Origin: CAVTQY01 sp963736975
Lineage (GTDB): Bacteria; Pseudomonadota; Alphaproteobacteria; Acetobacterales; Acetobacteraceae
DNA length: 64,000 nucleotides
NCBI GenBank assembly: GCA_963736975.1
Contig: CAVTQY010000002.1
Coordinates: 124,001-188,000 of the forward strand
Direction: 5' to 3'
Shown in pieces: positions 17,260-26,956 of the stretch. The position numbers were made by a program, and so were the translations under genes. Below the pieces are notes generated by a model that worked only from the letters and a program-made list of their open reading frames with translations, did no database searches and was not told the DNA's origin. Positions within the stretch are counted from its first letter, which is position 1, and every line of letters starts with the position of its first letter.

Positions 17260-17505
17260 GTGAAGGCGACTGTTACCGTCATGCTGAAGCCTGGCGTGCT
17301 CGATCCGCAGGGCAAAGCCATCGGACATGCACTTGCCAGTCTGGGCTTTGCCGGCGTGGGCGAGGTGCGCGCCGGCAAAGTCATCGAACTTGATCTGGCC
17401 GAGACCGATCCGGCAAAAGCCAGGGTGACGGCGGAGGCCATGGCACAGAAGCTGCTCGCCAACACCGTCATCGAGAGTTTCCGCGTAACAGTGGAGGCGG
17501 TGTGA
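17260..17505 (+). CDS. purS: phosphoribosylformylglycinamidine synthase subunit PurS
   Basis: An 81-residue small subunit of FGAM synthase that bridges PurQ and PurL and helps ammonia transfer. It starts GTG (MKATVTVMLKPGVLDPQGKA) and includes the EVRAGKVIELDL strand. The stop overlaps the GTG of purQ. The three-gene PurSQL architecture replaces the single long PurL of gammaproteobacteria. Confidence 0.95.
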   Translation: MKATVTVMLKPGVLDPQGKAIGHALASLGFAGVGEVRAGKVIELDLAETDPAKARVTAEAMAQKLLANTVIESFRVTVEAV

Positions 17506-18185
17506 AGACGGGGATCGTGCTGTTTCCCGGCATCAATCGTGAGCGCGACATGGCGATTGCGCTACAGCGATCCACCGGCCGAGAGCCGCGCATGATCTGG
17601 CATACGGAGACGGACATTTCCGGGCTCGACCTGCTGGTACTGCCGGGCGGGTTCAGCTACGGCGATTACCTGCGCTGCGGCGCCATGGCAGCACACGCGC
17701 CGGTTATGGCTGCGGTGCGCACCCACACCGAGCGCGGTGGCTATGTTCTCGGCGTATGCAACGGGTTTCAGATCCTGGTCGAAGCCGGCCTGCTGCCCGG
17801 TGCATTGCTGCGCAACGCATTACTGCGCTTCATTTCCGCCGACTGCCATCTTCGCGTGGAGCGCACTGATACCGCCTTCACGTCACGCTACCAGCGAGGC
17901 CAGGTGATCCGCGCACCGATGGCGCATGGCGACGGCAATTTCTTCGCCGACGAGGCAACGCTCGATCGCCTGGAGGACGACGGCAGGGTGGCGTTCCGCT
18001 ACGCGATGTACGGCGGAGAAATCGTCACGGATGCAAATCTGAATGGCAGCGCGCGCAATATCGCCGGGATATACTCTGCCAATCTGCGCGTGCTCGGGCT
18101 GATGCCGCATCCCGAGGACCTCGTGGATCCGCTGATGGGCGGGACGGACGGCAAGCCGCTGTTCGACGCACTGGCAGCAGCCTGA
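17502..18185 (+). CDS. purQ: phosphoribosylformylglycinamidine synthase subunit PurQ
   Basis: A 227-residue class I glutamine amidotransferase that supplies ammonia to PurL. The nucleophile Cys is in GYVLGVCNGFQILVEAGLLP, the oxyanion region in LPGGFSYGDYLRCGA, and the His-Glu pair in GLMPHPEDLV. The GTG start overlaps purS; purL starts 4 bases after the stop. Confidence 0.96.
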   Translation: MKTGIVLFPGINRERDMAIALQRSTGREPRMIWHTETDISGLDLLVLPGGFSYGDYLRCGAMAAHAPVMAAVRTHTERGGYVLGVCNGFQILVEAGLLPGALLRNALLRFISADCHLRVERTDTAFTSRYQRGQVIRAPMAHGDGNFFADEATLDRLEDDGRVAFRYAMYGGEIVTDANLNGSARNIAGIYSANLRVLGLMPHPEDLVDPLMGGTDGKPLFDALAAA

Positions 18186-18189
18186 GAGG

Positions 18190-20379
18190 ATGCGGCGCGA
18201 GGTCAACCAGGAACTGGCGGACGAGTTCGGCCTCGCCGCCGATGAATACGCCAAAGTGCTCGACATCATGGGCCGCACGCCGACCCTGACCGAGCTCGGG
18301 GTCTTCAGCGTGATGTGGAGCGAGCACTGCTCCTATAAGTCCTCCCGCCTTCTGCTCAAGCAGTTGCCGACGAAAGCACCATGGGTGATCCACGGCCCCG
18401 GCGAAAATGCCGGCGTGGTTGACATCGGCCATGGCCTTGCCGCGGTGTTCAAGATCGAGAGCCATAATCATCCCAGCTTCATCGAGCCGTATCAGGGTGC
18501 CGCCACCGGCGTGGGCGGCATCCTGCGCGACGTATTCACCATGGGCGCACGGCCCGTCGCCAACCTGAACGCGCTCCGCTTCGGCAGCCCGGGCAACCCG
18601 CAGACGAAGCGGATCGTCGATGGCGTGGTGCGAGGCATCAGCGGCTACGGCAATTGCGTCGGCGTGCCGACGGTCGGCGGCGAGGTGAACTTCCACCCGA
18701 GCTACGACGGCAACCCTTTGGTCAATGCGATGACTGTGGGGATCGCCTCGCGCGAGCACATCTTCCTCTCCGCCGCAGCGGGCGTCGGCAATCCGGTGGT
18801 GTATGTGGGCTCGAAGACCGGGCGGGACGGCATACATGGCGCCACCATGGCTTCAGCCGCATTCGGGGCTGATGCGGAAGAGAAGCGACCCACCGTACAG
18901 GTGGGTGATCCGTTCACCGAGAAGCTGCTCATAGAAGCCTGTCTGGAACTGATGGAAACCGACGCCATCGTCGCGATCCAGGACATGGGCGCCGCGGGGC
19001 TGACCAGTTCCTCGGTGGAGATGGCCGGCAAGGGCGGTGTCGGCATCGACCTCGACCTCGACCGCGTACCGCAGCGCGAGGCCGGCATGACCGCCTACGA
19101 GATGATGCTGTCGGAAAGCCAGGAGCGCATGCTGATGGTGCTTCGCCCGGAGCGGGAGGACGCTGCGCGCGCGATTTTCGCAAAATGGGAGCTGGATTTC
19201 GCGGTGATCGGCCGGCTGACCGACACCGGCCGCATCGTCGTGCGCCACCGCGATGCGGTCGAGGCCGATATACCGCTCGCTCCCCTGGTCGAGCAGGCGC
19301 CGGTCTATACCCGACCCACGGCCGAGACCCCGGCGCCCGCGCATGTCGCCGCGGTCCGCATCGAGGACCGTATCGGCCTGACCCGGGCGCTGGAGCGGCT
19401 GATCGCCAGCCCGGATCTCTGCTCCCGTGCCTGGATCTGGGACCAGTATGACTCCACCATCGGCGGTCAAACGGTGAAGCGCCCCGGCGCCGCTGATGCG
19501 GCGGTGGTGAAGGTGGAGGGTGAGGCGCTGGCGCTGGCGCTGACCACCGATTGCACGCCACGCTACTGCGCCGCCGATCCGGAGGCCGGCGGCAAGCAGG
19601 CAGTGGCGGAGGCGTGGCGCAACCTCACCGCAGTCGGCGCGCGCCCGCTTGCGGTCACCGACAACATGAATTTCGGCAACCCCGAGCGGCCGGAGGTGAT
19701 GGGGCAGTTCGCCGCCTCCATTCGCGGGATGGCGGCCGCCTGCGAAGCGCTGAAATTCCCGGTCGTGAGCGGGAATGTCAGCCTGTACAACGAGACCGAG
19801 GGGCGCAGCATTTTGCCAACGCCGGTGATCGGCGGGCTGGGGGTGATCGATGACGCCGCGAAGGCGGTCGGGATCGCGCTGAAGCCGTGGCTCGATTTGG
19901 TGCTGATCGGCGCGAGCCGCGGCTGGCTGGGCCAGTCGCTGTGGCTGCGCGAGATCGCCGGACGGGAGGACGGCGCGCCGCCGCCGGTCGATCTCGCGGC
20001 CGAACGGGCGGCCGGAGACTTCGTCCGCGTGCTGATCATGGCGGGCAATGTGCGGGCCTGCCACGACGTCTCGGACGGCGGACTGCTGGTGGCGGTCGCC
20101 GAGATGGCGATGGCCGGCGGCGTCGGCGCGCGCCTGTCGGCGGGTCCGCGCGACATTCCGGGACACGGGTACTGGTTCGGCGAGGACCAGGGACGCTATG
20201 TGGTGGCGGTTGCCGAGGCAGGAGCTATCATCCGCGCTGCGGAGGCGGCCGGCGTGCCGGCTGTACGTATCGGCCATTCCGGCGGACTGGATTTGACACT
20301 GCCGGACGGGGGAACCATATCCGTCGCAGCATTGCGCGTGGCGCATGAGCGATTTTTCCCCGATTGGATGCAAAGCTGA
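18190..20379 (+). CDS. purL: phosphoribosylformylglycinamidine synthase subunit PurL
   Basis: A 729-residue ATP-dependent synthase subunit, the small-PurL type that works with PurS and PurQ. Motifs include FSVMWSEHCSYKSSR, FKIESHNHPSFIEPYQGAAT, GVGGILRDVFTMGARP, QDMGAAGLTSSSVEMA and VVSGNVSLYNET. The frame is intact from ATG 18190 and the length is normal. Confidence 0.97.
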   Translation: MRREVNQELADEFGLAADEYAKVLDIMGRTPTLTELGVFSVMWSEHCSYKSSRLLLKQLPTKAPWVIHGPGENAGVVDIGHGLAAVFKIESHNHPSFIEPYQGAATGVGGILRDVFTMGARPVANLNALRFGSPGNPQTKRIVDGVVRGISGYGNCVGVPTVGGEVNFHPSYDGNPLVNAMTVGIASREHIFLSAAAGVGNPVVYVGSKTGRDGIHGATMASAAFGADAEEKRPTVQVGDPFTEKLLIEACLELMETDAIVAIQDMGAAGLTSSSVEMAGKGGVGIDLDLDRVPQREAGMTAYEMMLSESQERMLMVLRPEREDAARAIFAKWELDFAVIGRLTDTGRIVVRHRDAVEADIPLAPLVEQAPVYTRPTAETPAPAHVAAVRIEDRIGLTRALERLIASPDLCSRAWIWDQYDSTIGGQTVKRPGAADAAVVKVEGEALALALTTDCTPRYCAADPEAGGKQAVAEAWRNLTAVGARPLAVTDNMNFGNPERPEVMGQFAASIRGMAAACEALKFPVVSGNVSLYNETEGRSILPTPVIGGLGVIDDAAKAVGIALKPWLDLVLIGASRGWLGQSLWLREIAGREDGAPPPVDLAAERAAGDFVRVLIMAGNVRACHDVSDGGLLVAVAEMAMAGGVGARLSAGPRDIPGHGYWFGEDQGRYVVAVAEAGAIIRAAEAAGVPAVRIGHSGGLDLTLPDGGTISVAALRVAHERFFPDWMQS

Positions 20380-20401
20380 AGGGAACGCCGGGGTACCAGG
20401 A

Positions 20402-20635
20402 ATGGCGATGGCAGCGAATGAGATCGAGGCGCTGATCAAGGCTGCCCTGCCCGATGCGAGCGTGACCGTCGAAGACCTGGCCGGCGACGGCGATCATTAC
20501 GCTGCTACGGTGATCTCGGCGCAGTTCCGCGGGCTCCCGCGCATAAAGCAGCACCAGATCGTCTATGCCGCGTTGCGCGGCCGCATGGGGGGCGAGCTGC
20601 ACGCCCTTGCCCTGCAAACCTCAGCCCCCGAATAG
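20402..20635 (+). CDS. bolA: BolA family protein
   Basis: A 77-residue BolA/YrbA-fold protein starting MAMAANEIEALIKAALPDAS. The conserved GDGDHYAATVISAQF and the KQHQIVYAALRG helix are present. BolA proteins pair with monothiol glutaredoxins in iron-sulfur handling, which fits the grxD gene 10 bases downstream. I use ATG 20402 because the frame upstream to 20345 overlaps the purL end without a good start. Confidence 0.94.
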   Translation: MAMAANEIEALIKAALPDASVTVEDLAGDGDHYAATVISAQFRGLPRIKQHQIVYAALRGRMGGELHALALQTSAPE

Positions 20636-20645
20636 GAGCTTCGCG

Positions 20646-20987
20646 ATGTCCGACACCCCTGTATTCGACCGCATCCAGAACGAGATCACCGAACATCCGG
20701 TGATGCTCTATATGAAGGGGACAGCGATGTTTCCCCAATGCGGCTTCTCCGCCCGCGTGGTGCAGATCCTGTCGCACCTGAATGTGCCGTTCCACACCGC
20801 CAATGTGCTAGAAGACCCGGAGTTGCGGGACGGAATAAAGGAATTCTCGCAATGGCCGACGGTCCCGCAGCTCTACGTTAAGGGCGAGTTCGTCGGCGGC
20901 TGTGATATCGTCACAGAGATGTTCCAGTCAGGCGAGTTGGAAGGGCTCCTGAAGGAAAAGGGGATTCCCCACCAAGCAGCGGCGTAA
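20646..20987 (+). CDS. grxD: monothiol glutaredoxin, Grx4 family
   Basis: A 113-residue monothiol glutaredoxin with the CGFS active site in MFPQCGFSARVV, plus WPTVPQLYVKGEFVGGCDIV. Grx4-type proteins bind [2Fe-2S] clusters with BolA and deliver them to targets. The start follows a GGAG site. It is directly downstream of bolA. Confidence 0.96.
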   Translation: MSDTPVFDRIQNEITEHPVMLYMKGTAMFPQCGFSARVVQILSHLNVPFHTANVLEDPELRDGIKEFSQWPTVPQLYVKGEFVGGCDIVTEMFQSGELEGLLKEKGIPHQAAA

Positions 20988-21088
20988 GGGCCGACGCCGC
21001 CCGTATTCGGGCGACTGCTGCGCCGAGCGCAGCGTGAAGAGAAGATTCACTCCACCGGAGCAGAGACGCGGGGCGAGTCACAGCTTCG

Positions 21089-22026
21089 GTGAGTCACCCT
21101 GTGCGCATCGGCATCGTCACGCCCGCTCATGACGCGGCGCCCTGGATCGCGGATTGCCTTGCATCCGTGCTACACCAGACGCATCCGGACTGGTCGATGG
21201 TGGTGGTCGATGACGGCTCGACGGACGCCACCAGAGAAGTGGTTGCACGCTTCGACGACCCACGCATCCGGCTGATCCGCCAGCGGCGGGCGGGGGTGTC
21301 GGCGGCGCGTAACCGCGGGCTTGCAGCATTGCCGGACAGCGACGGGGTGCTGTTCCTGGATGCTGACGACTGGCTGGCACGCGACGGGCTGGCGCGGCTC
21401 GGCGCCGCGCTGACTGGCGCTGCCAGTGCCGTTGCCGCGGTCGGCGCGTGTGCATTCGTGCCGGAAGCGGCGCGCCCAGGCGTGCGGCCGAGGCGGGTCA
21501 AGCAGCCGCACTCGGGGGACGTGCTGTTGCGTCTGCTCGATCGGAACCTGTTCGCCAATGGCGGCCACTACTGATTGCGCGCGCAGCGGCGGAAGCCGTT
21601 GGCGGATTCCGCCCCGACCTGCGCTTCGGGGAGGACTGGGAATACTGGGTACGATTGGCACTGCGCGGAGTGTTCGTACCGGCGCCGGGCCGGCGGCCGC
21701 TGCTGTTCGTGCGCGAGCGTCCGGCGGGCGCCTATTTGCGGATGGCGACCGATCCGGCGGCTTTCGCCGCGTGCATTGCGGCGATCTTCGACAATGCCGC
21801 CCTGGGATCGCTGCTAGGCAAGATGCGAGTCGCCGAGCTTTGGCGGCGTGCGCGGGCTGAAACAGTTTGGGTGAGGGGGCGGGCAATGCTGCGGCTCGAC
21901 CGAACCACCGAGGGCCGGGCGCTGCTGCGGCAATCGCTGGGCGCCAAGCCAGGATTGCGCCGGGCCGTGCTGACCGCCGCTGCGCATCTGCCGGTGCTGC
22001 CTCCGATGCTGCGGATGGCGGAATGA
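21089..22026 (+). pseudogene. family 2 glycosyltransferase, split by a frameshift
   Basis: The N-terminal frame (GTG 21089) is a GT-A domain with RIGIVTPAHDAAPWI, VVVDDGSTDATREVV, AARNRGL and the DxD-like FLDADDW. It stops at 21574 after FANGGHY. The second frame carries the rest (AVGGFRPDLRFGEDWEYWVR, the usual ED acid pair). A missing base near 21565 joins them into a protein of about 312 residues. Neighbours give no acceptor hint. Confidence 0.8.
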
Positions 22027-22169
22027 ACGCCGGATTGGAGGACCTGGAGCGCCGGCCCGATACGCTCGTAGGCAAACAGAGCGCCGATTTCCATTGGCTG
22101 CTCGGCATCATGCTGGGAGGGTTCGGCGCCACGCTGGCAGTGATGGCGTACGGCTTCCACTGGTTCTAA
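22023..22169 (+). CDS. small single-span membrane protein
   Basis: A 48-residue protein, MNAGLEDLERRPDTLVGKQS followed by one hydrophobic helix (LLGIMLGGFGATLAVMAYGF). The ATG overlaps the stop of the glycosyltransferase in ATGA, suggesting coupling. I do not recognise a family. The amphipathic charged N-terminus before one helix resembles small membrane-anchored regulators, but no function can be given. Confidence 0.55.
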   Translation: MNAGLEDLERRPDTLVGKQSADFHWLLGIMLGGFGATLAVMAYGFHWF

Positions 22170-22233
22170 GGCCGGCCAGGGTTGAGCCCCAGGACCGCCG
22201 CCGGCACACTCCCCTTGCAGCAGGAGGGTGATG

Positions 22234-22860
22234 ATGCCGATCGAGCTCTGGACCTGGAACACCCCGAACGGACGCAAGATCAGCGTTGCGCTGGAAGAGA
22301 TGGCGTTGCCTTACACCGTCCGGACGGTGAACATCAGCAAGGGTGAACAGTTCAACCCGGAGTTCCTGAAGGTCAGCCCGAATAATCGCATCCCGGCCAT
22401 CATCGATCCCGAGGGCCCGGGCGGAGCGCCGATCAGCGTCTTCGAATCGGGAGCGGTCCTGATCTATTTGGGGGCCAAGACCGGTCGGTTCTGGCCTTCC
22501 GACCTGCGCGCGCAGGTGCCGGTGCTGGAATGGCTGATGTGGCAGATGGGCGGTTTCGGCCCGATGCCGGGCCAGGTGCACCATTTCTTGCAAGTGGAGA
22601 ACGAACAGGACCGGCGCTACGGGCTTGAGCGCTACATGAAGGAGACGCGGCGGTTATACGGCGTGCTGGATAAACGTCTGGGGCAGGTGCCGTTCGCCGC
22701 CGGCGACGTCTCGATCGCGGATTTCGCCATTATGGGCTGGGCCTGGCGGCACGAGCGGCACAAGGTGGACTTGGCGGATTTCCCCAATGTTCAACGCTGG
22801 TATCGGGCTATGATGGCTCGGCCGGCGACGGCGCGCGGCTTCGAGGTGGCGCTGAGCTGA
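22234..22860 (+). CDS. glutathione S-transferase, Ure2p/YfcG-like
   Basis: About 208 residues. The thioredoxin-like domain has LWTWNTPNGRKISVALEE (TPNG typical of YfcG/Ure2p-like disulfide reductases), KVSPNNRIPAI and the ESGAVLIYL glutathione-binding pair. The helical C-terminal domain includes the DVSIADFAIMGW N-capping box. ATG 22234 has the best spacing to AGGAGG at 22222. Confidence 0.9.
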   Translation: MPIELWTWNTPNGRKISVALEEMALPYTVRTVNISKGEQFNPEFLKVSPNNRIPAIIDPEGPGGAPISVFESGAVLIYLGAKTGRFWPSDLRAQVPVLEWLMWQMGGFGPMPGQVHHFLQVENEQDRRYGLERYMKETRRLYGVLDKRLGQVPFAAGDVSIADFAIMGWAWRHERHKVDLADFPNVQRWYRAMMARPATARGFEVALS

Positions 22861-22924
22861 CAGCTGAGTGTTTGACGCTGATCTGCCGGGTTCGTAGAAG
22901 AGAACCTGCAAACGCCGTGTGTGC

Positions 22925-23017
22925 GGAGGGGTGGCCGAGCGGCTGAAGGCGGCGGTTTGCTAAACCGTTGTAGTCCGTCAAGGGCTACCGGGGGTTCGAA
23001 TCCCCCTCCCTCCGCCA
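22925..23017 (+). tRNA. tRNA-Ser (GCT)
   Basis: A 93-base class II tRNA: acceptor GGAGGGG paired with TCCCTCC (one G-T), anticodon stem-loop GGTTTGCTAAACC with anticodon GCT, a long variable arm (TTGTAGTCCGTCAAGGGCTA) and GGGGGTTCGAATCCCCC as T arm, discriminator G, encoded CCA. Confidence 0.97.
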
Positions 23018-23121
23018 ATTCTGTGGGTCCCACGAGTCGCAGATTAACCGATCGGCCGATCGGCGCCGCGCGGCCACCCCGCTTTGACTTTCTGCCCTCG
23101 CACGGTCCAGAACCACGCCCA

Positions 23122-24189
23122 ATGATCGATAAGCCGCCGTCGCGTCGCCATGTGCTCGGCCTGTTGTCGAGCCTTCCCATGCTCGGCCCCGCACCGGGCC
23201 AACTTTTCGCGGAGGCCGATCCCCCGCCGGGCGGACATGACAGCTTCCCGGACGGCGCCACCGTGCTCGTCGCCGGACCGGCGGACGGCGTGCTCGCGCA
23301 ATGGGGCGATCTTCTGCGGCCGCCCCTCAGTGGGGCGCTTCCACCTGGCACCCGGGTGCGGCTGGAGAACACCGGCGCATCTGACGGCGTTACCGGCGCC
23401 AACCGGTTCGGCGCGCGGGTCTCACCCGATGGTCGGACCGTCCTCTTGGCGCCGGGCGAGGCCGCGTTCGCTTGGTTGACGGGGGACCCGCGCGCCAAGT
23501 TTGACGTTGGCCAGTGGGTTCCGGTGCTCGCCGGTACCAGCTCCGCCCTGGTGGTCGGCCGTTCTGTGCCGACCACCACCGGGCGGCCTGTGCGGGTCGC
23601 CATCAGGAGCATCCACAGTCCCGACCTCGCGGCTGTCCTGGCACTTGATCTGCTGCGGACCCGTCCGGTCCCGATCGCGGGAATCGGCGATGGCGGCCTG
23701 GCCGAGGCGTTCCGCCGCGGCCGCGTGGACGTCGCGCTGCTGCACGGCGAGCGGGTGACGGACCGGCTCGCCGTGCTGCGTGCTGCCGGCGTGCGGCCGT
23801 TGTTTTCGACCGGCGTCTCGGACAATGCCGGCACGCCGGCGCGCGATCCGTCCTTCCCCCAGATACCGCACCTGGAGGAAGTCTATACGACCCTATACGG
23901 CCACCAGCCCGGCGGCCCGCTCTACCAAGGCTGGCGTGCCACCGCGGCGGCGGCGCGCCTGTCCTTCGCACTTGTGCTGGCCGAGCCAACGCCGGCCGCC
24001 ATGGTTGCGCTCTGGCGCCAGGCCGGCATGGAAGCGACCCATGCCCTGGATGTCCAGGCGGCGGCTCATGCCGCGGAAGTGAACCCACGCCCCGCCCCGC
24101 AAGCGAACGCCAGTATGGCGCCGATCGCTGCGGATGTGCCCGCACTGCTTGCGTTGCGGCAATGGCTCGGGTCCCAGCACCCGGGCTGA
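23122..24189 (+). CDS. TctC/Bug-like periplasmic protein with Tat-type signal
   Basis: A 355-residue protein. The N-terminus SRRHVLGLLSSLP resembles a twin-arginine or Sec signal. After it come VLVAGPADGVLAQWGDLL, VRLENTGASDGVTGANRF and GRTVLLAPGEAAFAWLTGDP, which match the position of the N-[VI]-x-G-x-G-G-x-x-A-A loop of TctC-type receptors in degraded form. The Asp normally used for carboxylate binding is not certain. No TctA/TctB genes are nearby. The name is tentative. Confidence 0.5.
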   Translation: MIDKPPSRRHVLGLLSSLPMLGPAPGQLFAEADPPPGGHDSFPDGATVLVAGPADGVLAQWGDLLRPPLSGALPPGTRVRLENTGASDGVTGANRFGARVSPDGRTVLLAPGEAAFAWLTGDPRAKFDVGQWVPVLAGTSSALVVGRSVPTTTGRPVRVAIRSIHSPDLAAVLALDLLRTRPVPIAGIGDGGLAEAFRRGRVDVALLHGERVTDRLAVLRAAGVRPLFSTGVSDNAGTPARDPSFPQIPHLEEVYTTLYGHQPGGPLYQGWRATAAAARLSFALVLAEPTPAAMVALWRQAGMEATHALDVQAAAHAAEVNPRPAPQANASMAPIAADVPALLALRQWLGSQHPG

Positions 24190-24249
24190 CTGCCGTCGGG
24201 GGACAGTGCTAGCGTGACGGCAGAAGGGAAACAGGGAGGGCAGTCCACA

Positions 24250-24972
24250 ATGGCACGTGTTGCACTGGTCACCGGCGGAACCCGCGGCATCGGGGCCGAG
24301 ATCAGCCGTGCGCTGAAGGCGCAGGGCCGCACAGTCGTCGCCAATTACGCCGGCAACGAACAGGCGGCCGAGGCCTTCCGCGCCGAGACCGGCATCCAGG
24401 TCTTCCGCTTCGATGTCGGCGATTTTGCCGCCGCCAAACAGGCCGTTGAGCAGATCGTCCAGGAGCTTGGACCGATCGAAATCCTTGTCAACAATGCCGG
24501 CATCACCCGCGACGGCACGCTCGCGCGCATGACGCGCGACATGTGGGACGCGGTGATCGACACTAATCTCGGCTCCTGTTTCAACCTCTGCAAACTCACC
24601 TTCGAAGGCATGCGCGACCGGCGATTCGGCCGAATCGTAAATGTCGGCAGCATCAACGGCCAGGCCGGACAATACGGGCAGGTGAACTACGCCGCGGCGA
24701 AGTCCGGTATTCACGGCTTCACCAAGGCGTTGGCGCAGGAAGGTGCCCGCTACGGCATCACTGTCAACGCCATCGCGCCCGGCTATGTGGATACCGACAT
24801 GGTGCGCGCCGTGCCGCACGAGGTCTTGCAGAAGATTATCGCCCGCATCCCCGTCGGCCGCCTCGGCCATGCCACCGACATCGCGCGCGGGGTCGCGTTC
24901 CTCACCGCTGACAACGCCGATTTCATCACCGGCAGCACGCTCTCCATCAACGGCGGCCAGCACATGTATTAG
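24250..24972 (+). CDS. phbB: acetoacetyl-CoA reductase
   Basis: A 240-residue short-chain dehydrogenase that reduces acetoacetyl-CoA to (R)-3-hydroxybutyryl-CoA for polyhydroxybutyrate. It has ALVTGGTRGIGAEISRAL, NNAGITRDGTLARM, the catalytic Ser/Tyr/Lys in GSINGQAGQYGQVNYAAAKSG and the PhbB-typical C-terminus GSTLSINGGQHMY. ATG 24250 follows GGGAGGG; the upstream extension to 24214 lacks support. No PHA synthase gene is in the window. Confidence 0.92.
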   Translation: MARVALVTGGTRGIGAEISRALKAQGRTVVANYAGNEQAAEAFRAETGIQVFRFDVGDFAAAKQAVEQIVQELGPIEILVNNAGITRDGTLARMTRDMWDAVIDTNLGSCFNLCKLTFEGMRDRRFGRIVNVGSINGQAGQYGQVNYAAAKSGIHGFTKALAQEGARYGITVNAIAPGYVDTDMVRAVPHEVLQKIIARIPVGRLGHATDIARGVAFLTADNADFITGSTLSINGGQHMY

Positions 24973-25043
24973 TTCGTTACCGGAACGCTTCGCTTGCACA
25001 CTCGCACCGGCGCAAGACGGGAGGGTTTCTGTTTAGTGTTATT

Positions 25044-26921
25044 TTAGGGCTCGTCCGCGTCGGACGGATCGGCATCGCCTGGCGACGGTCCGACGGGGAT
25101 GTCCGCCCGCAGCCAACCCGCACCTAGCGAGCGGCCGATGCTCAGTAGCACGCGTTCCGGCTTGCTCAGCTCCCCGAACCAGGCGCGCACCCGAACCGCA
25201 AGCCGCGGATTGCCGGTGATGATATCGTCGGCGCCATCGAGCATGGCGCGGGCGATGCTGGCCTCATCATCGAGCGTCCAGACATGCACTTCTCGCCCGC
25301 TTGCGTGCAGTTGGCGGATCACCGCCGGCGTCGCAAGCCGCCGCGAGAGCGCGAAGAAATCCACATCCGCGCGGCGGAGATTGCCGATACCGAGCGCCAG
25401 GATCAGGCCTATCTTGATCTCCGGCGCCGTCCGCCGCACCCGGCGCAGCAGTCCGGTATCGAGGGACGAAATCGCTGCCTGATCGGCGGTTCCGGTCTCG
25501 CGCAGGACGGCGACCGTGCGCCCTGCAAGGTCTTCGCCACGGCCGTTGTTCTTGATCTCGACATTGAGCCGTATTTGTCCCCGCGCAGCGGCGGCGAACT
25601 CCCGCAAAGTGGGGACCCGCTCGGCGTGGAAGGTCGGCGAAAACCAGGAGCCGACCTCGAGCCCCTGCAGTTCGTCGAGCCGCATGTCCCAGATCGGTCG
25701 TGCCACTCCGGCAACCCGCCGGAGATCTGTGTCGTGCAGCAGCACGACCTTGCCGTCGGCGGTTTCCTGCACATCGACCTCGACGACGTCCGCCCGTTCG
25801 GCGATGGCGCTCTTCAGCGCGGCCAGCGTGTTCTCGGGCGCGTGCACGGAACCGGCACGGTGGGCGGTGATGGTGATCGCACGATCGGACAGGGCCGCCT
25901 GGCCGACCCGCACGGCCTCCTGGGTCGCCGCGGCAGGAATAGCGACACACAGCAGCAGCGCCAATACGAGCCGCAGCGGAGTCCCCGCGCGGAGCTCCGC
26001 TGCCGGCTCCGTGCGCTCCGGCAGCACCCGGGTGGCGGCCGGATCGGCGAGCAGCACCAACAGGACGCCGGCGCGCGAGATCGCTGCCAGCATCGCAAAG
26101 GCCAGCGCGGTGGCGGCGACGAAGCCGATGACGGCCGCGTTCAGGGACGGCGACGTCACCGGCCGCGTGAGCAGCCAACCGAGCAGGCGGGACAGCGCCA
26201 TCAGCGTCCCGATCCATATCGCGGCCAAGCCTAAGACGACGCCGAGAAGGCGCGGGAGCAGCGCGTGTGTGCGTCCGGCCGTCGCCAGCACCGCCAGGCG
26301 CAGCGCCCTTGCGGCGCCGACCGGACGCAGCAGGGAGATGGGCAAGGCAAGCCCGGTGCGTAGCAGAAGATAAAGGCCAGCGAGGACGGCCGCAGCAGTG
26401 GCAACCCCGATCGCGGCGATTGCCCACAAAAACACCCGCGGGCGCGTGGAGATATAGAAATAGAGATCACCGGCAGATAGAAACCCGTGCCGGGCGGCAA
26501 CGGCCACCAGCAGCACAGAGAGAGCCAGCAGCAGCACCGCGGCGAACGTGCATGTGCTGAGCGCCAACAGGGTCGGCATGTGGCGCAGCAGTGACCGCCA
26601 GATCGCCGGCTGGCGCATCGGGAGCCGCTGACGCGCGTTCCACAGAACCAGGCTGACGCCGCCCAGGGCGACCACGTTTACCAGGATCGAGCCGACAGCG
26701 GCCGTCGCCAGCGCCAGCATACCGAGCGGTGACAGCACGAAAGCGATCAGCGCAGTATTGCCAATGACGGGATCACCGCTCAATGCCACGATCCGCTCTG
26801 TCAACAGGACCAGCAGCGGGTCGAGCAGAACCAGGACGACCAGACCGATCGCCGCCTCGAATACCAGCAGCGGCCACACGGCGCGGCGCAGCGTGGCGAT
26901 GAACGCCGGAGGGGGCATCAC
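25044..26921 (-). CDS. membrane glycerophosphodiester phosphodiesterase
   Basis: A 625-residue protein. About residues 1-340 hold eight or so membrane segments (the GPDPase_memb type region), then a GDPD TIM barrel with ITAHRAGSVHAPENTLAALK, DVVEVDVQETADGKVVLLHD (acidic metal ligands), NVEIKNNG and a C-terminal EVHVWTLDD. It likely releases alcohols from glycerophosphodiesters at the membrane. The frame is intact; it converges on phbB. Confidence 0.9.
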   Translation of the reverse strand: MMPPPAFIATLRRAVWPLLVFEAAIGLVVLVLLDPLLVLLTERIVALSGDPVIGNTALIAFVLSPLGMLALATAAVGSILVNVVALGGVSLVLWNARQRLPMRQPAIWRSLLRHMPTLLALSTCTFAAVLLLALSVLLVAVAARHGFLSAGDLYFYISTRPRVFLWAIAAIGVATAAAVLAGLYLLLRTGLALPISLLRPVGAARALRLAVLATAGRTHALLPRLLGVVLGLAAIWIGTLMALSRLLGWLLTRPVTSPSLNAAVIGFVAATALAFAMLAAISRAGVLLVLLADPAATRVLPERTEPAAELRAGTPLRLVLALLLCVAIPAAATQEAVRVGQAALSDRAITITAHRAGSVHAPENTLAALKSAIAERADVVEVDVQETADGKVVLLHDTDLRRVAGVARPIWDMRLDELQGLEVGSWFSPTFHAERVPTLREFAAAARGQIRLNVEIKNNGRGEDLAGRTVAVLRETGTADQAAISSLDTGLLRRVRRTAPEIKIGLILALGIGNLRRADVDFFALSRRLATPAVIRQLHASGREVHVWTLDDEASIARAMLDGADDIITGNPRLAVRVRAWFGELSKPERVLLSIGRSLGAGWLRADIPVGPSPGDADPSDADEP

Positions 26922-26956
26922 GCCAGCAGCTCCGGTACCGCCATTACCCGACCCCG

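Noticed and set aside
17207..17263. 18-codon Lys/Arg-rich ORF before purS
   Set aside because: GTG start, very short, overlaps the repeat and the purS start; composition could be chance, so not listed as a gene.
16003..17328. 441-residue minus-strand ORF antisense to gmk and purC
   Set aside because: Overlaps two core genes on the other strand and has no family features.
18853..20439. 528-residue minus-strand ORF antisense to purL
   Set aside because: GC-rich shadow of an intact core gene.
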